Origin: JAJKJG01 sp036386395
GTDB lineage: Bacteria; Pseudomonadota; Alphaproteobacteria; Rhizobiales; Beijerinckiaceae
Length of the DNA: 8,994 bases
Assembly (NCBI GenBank): GCA_036386395.1
Contig: DASVVU010000347.1
Span: forward strand, 1-8,994
Direction of reading: 5' to 3'
Both the position numbers and the translations under genes were made by a program. Positions 8,422 through 8,994 of this stretch are shown one piece after another (the first letter of the stretch is position 1; each line of letters opens with the position of its first letter). Below the pieces are notes generated by a model that did no database searches, was not told the DNA's origin, and saw only the letters and a program-made list of their open reading frames with translations.

Positions 8422-8870
8422 CTGCGCTCTCCCCGGCGCCCCGTCGGAATGGCGCAGCCCTCGGCGAAGCGGTAAGTCGCGGCGCCGTCCCGGGTCCGGA
8501 AGGTGACGAGATGGCCTTTGCCCGACTTCTTCACCTCGTAGCCCGAGCCGAGCTCGGTCAGGACCGACTTGAGGCCCCCTTGGGCCCCGGACAGGAACAC
8601 CTCCATGGAGCAGCCGCCGGAGCCGCACCAGCCGGGGAGGCCCTTGCTGCACCGCAGACGCCCGTCGTCGAGGATGAAGTCGTCCTGCCCGTCGCCGTCG
8701 AGATCGAGGCGGCGGGTCGCCTTCGCCGGATTCGCGAGCCTGCCGCCCTCCCCGGCACAGAACGCCTCACGCTCCTTCACCGCCTCCGCGACCGGGCCCG
8801 GCCACTCCGCCGCGAACGCCGGCGCGGCCGATGCCAGGAGGATGACGAGGATCGCCGCGCGCACGGTCAC
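8415..8870 (-). CDS. Small exported Cys-rich protein with calcium-loop-like motif
   Basis: I do not recognise a named family. The 151-residue product begins with a clear signal peptide: a hydrophobic run AAILVILLASAAPAFA (5-20) with an Ala-x-Ala site, so cleavage is expected after residue 20 and the mature protein is periplasmic or secreted. The mature part (about 131 residues) has six cysteines (38, 74, 82, 87, 139, 151), an even number consistent with disulfides in the oxidising periplasm. RLDLDGDGQDDFIL (54-67) has the D-x-D-G-D-G-x-x-D spacing of FG-GAP/VCBS or EF-like calcium loops. The start is GTG 8870, which overlaps the aspS stop as GTGA (8867-8870); a second GTG two codons later (8864) is possible. 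No strong Shine-Dalgarno is present, which fits re-initiation after aspS. Its 3' end overlaps the start of the glycosyltransferase gene. Its role is unknown, and association with surface-glycan assembly is inferred only from position. Confidence 0.85.
   Translation of the reverse strand: MTVRAAILVILLASAAPAFAAEWPGPVAEAVKEREAFCAGEGGRLANPAKATRRLDLDGDGQDDFILDDGRLRCSKGLPGWCGSGGCSMEVFLSGAQGGLKSVLTELGSGYEVKKSGKGHLVTFRTRDGAATYRFAEGCAIPTGRRGERSC
8422..8434 (-). promoter_or_regulatory. Ribosome binding site deciding the glycosyltransferase start
   Basis: On the minus strand GGGGAG (8429-8434) precedes CTG 8421 by 7 nt and CTG 8418 by 10 nt. It sits inside the 3' end of the preceding gene, whose TGA is at 8415-8417. 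Its position at a good distance from two CTG codons, with no standard start codon nearby, is the main argument for non-AUG initiation here. Confidence 0.5.
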
Positions 8871-8994
8871 GCCCGCTTGGCTTCCGGCAGGTTCAGCCGG
8901 ATGTGCAGCTCGCGCAGCTGCTTCGGCGTCACCTCCGAGGGCGCGCCGAGGAGGAGATCCTCGGCGCGCTGGTTCATCGGGAACATGGTGACCT
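8867..8994 (-). CDS. aspS: Aspartyl-tRNA synthetase, C-terminal end
   Basis: Only the last 41 codons and the stop (TGA, 8867-8869) lie in the window; the gene enters from the right edge. The tail reads TMFPMNQRAEDLLLGAP, then PKQLRELHIRLNLP and a short end in KRA. This is the conserved C-terminus of bacterial-type AspRS, including the FPMNQ(Q/R)AEDLL segment close to the class II motif 3 region and the RELHIRL helix. The cytoplasmic enzyme charges tRNA with aspartate; alphaproteobacterial versions are often non-discriminating between tRNA-Asp and tRNA-Asn, which cannot be judged from this fragment. The stop overlaps the start of the next gene as GTGA, making aspS the first visible gene of the minus-strand series. 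The fragment is too short for a track of long open frames and was read directly from the sequence. Confidence 0.92.
   Translation of the reverse strand, partial: VTMFPMNQRAEDLLLGAPSEVTPKQLRELHIRLNLPEAKRA

Noticed and set aside
8422..8652. ATG 8652 as start of the glycosyltransferase, giving 370 residues
   Set aside because: The extra residues are an out-of-frame reading of the exported Cys-rich protein and precede the first beta-strand of the GT-A fold by far more than usual.

Overview
The window is GC-rich (roughly 70% by eye), densely coded and has alphaproteobacterial gene content. The maeB-type malic enzyme, the AspRS C-terminus, the all-trans polyprenyl diphosphate synthase tail and two palindromic intergenic repeats together suggest Hyphomicrobiales, most likely Methylobacterium/Methylorubrum or a close relative. 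That placement is an inference from family resemblance, not a computed result.

Layout. On the plus strand, the 3' end of a polyprenyl diphosphate synthase gene (2-400) is followed by an uncharacterised exported 641-residue protein (460-2385). A palindromic repeat (2407-2524) lies between that gene and the convergent minus-strand pair, which consists of a two-domain NADP-type malic enzyme (4825 to 2528) and, upstream of it, a class I SAM-dependent methyltransferase (5532 to 4882). An intergenic stretch of 296 bases (5533-5828) is largely filled by a second, unrelated inverted repeat. It separates the methyltransferase from a plus-strand CatB-like hexapeptide acetyltransferase that most likely starts at TTG (5829-6461).

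The rest is a tightly packed minus-strand series read from the right edge: the aspS 3' end, a small exported Cys-rich protein with a calcium-loop-like motif, a family 2 glycosyltransferase, and an OafA-type membrane acyltransferase. Neighbouring genes overlap by about 4 nt (GTGA, CTGA or a 7-nt overlap, then ATGA), which points to one translationally coupled transcript. The last gene overlaps the convergent hexapeptide acetyltransferase by 16 bp.

Working together: the glycosyltransferase, the OafA-like acyltransferase and the CatB-like acetyltransferase, perhaps with the methyltransferase, look like a small accessory set for assembling and O-acylating a cell-surface glycan, inserted among housekeeping genes (isoprenoid quinone side chain, malate/pyruvate metabolism, Asp-tRNA charging). 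I see no CRISPR array, tRNA or rRNA gene, transposase, phage gene or defence system. The most unusual points are the glycosyltransferase's lack of a standard start codon, the coupling of aspS to surface-glycan genes, the acetyltransferase's TTG start with a Shine-Dalgarno that can be folded away, and the two uncharacterised exported proteins. I do not see a clearly new biological system here.
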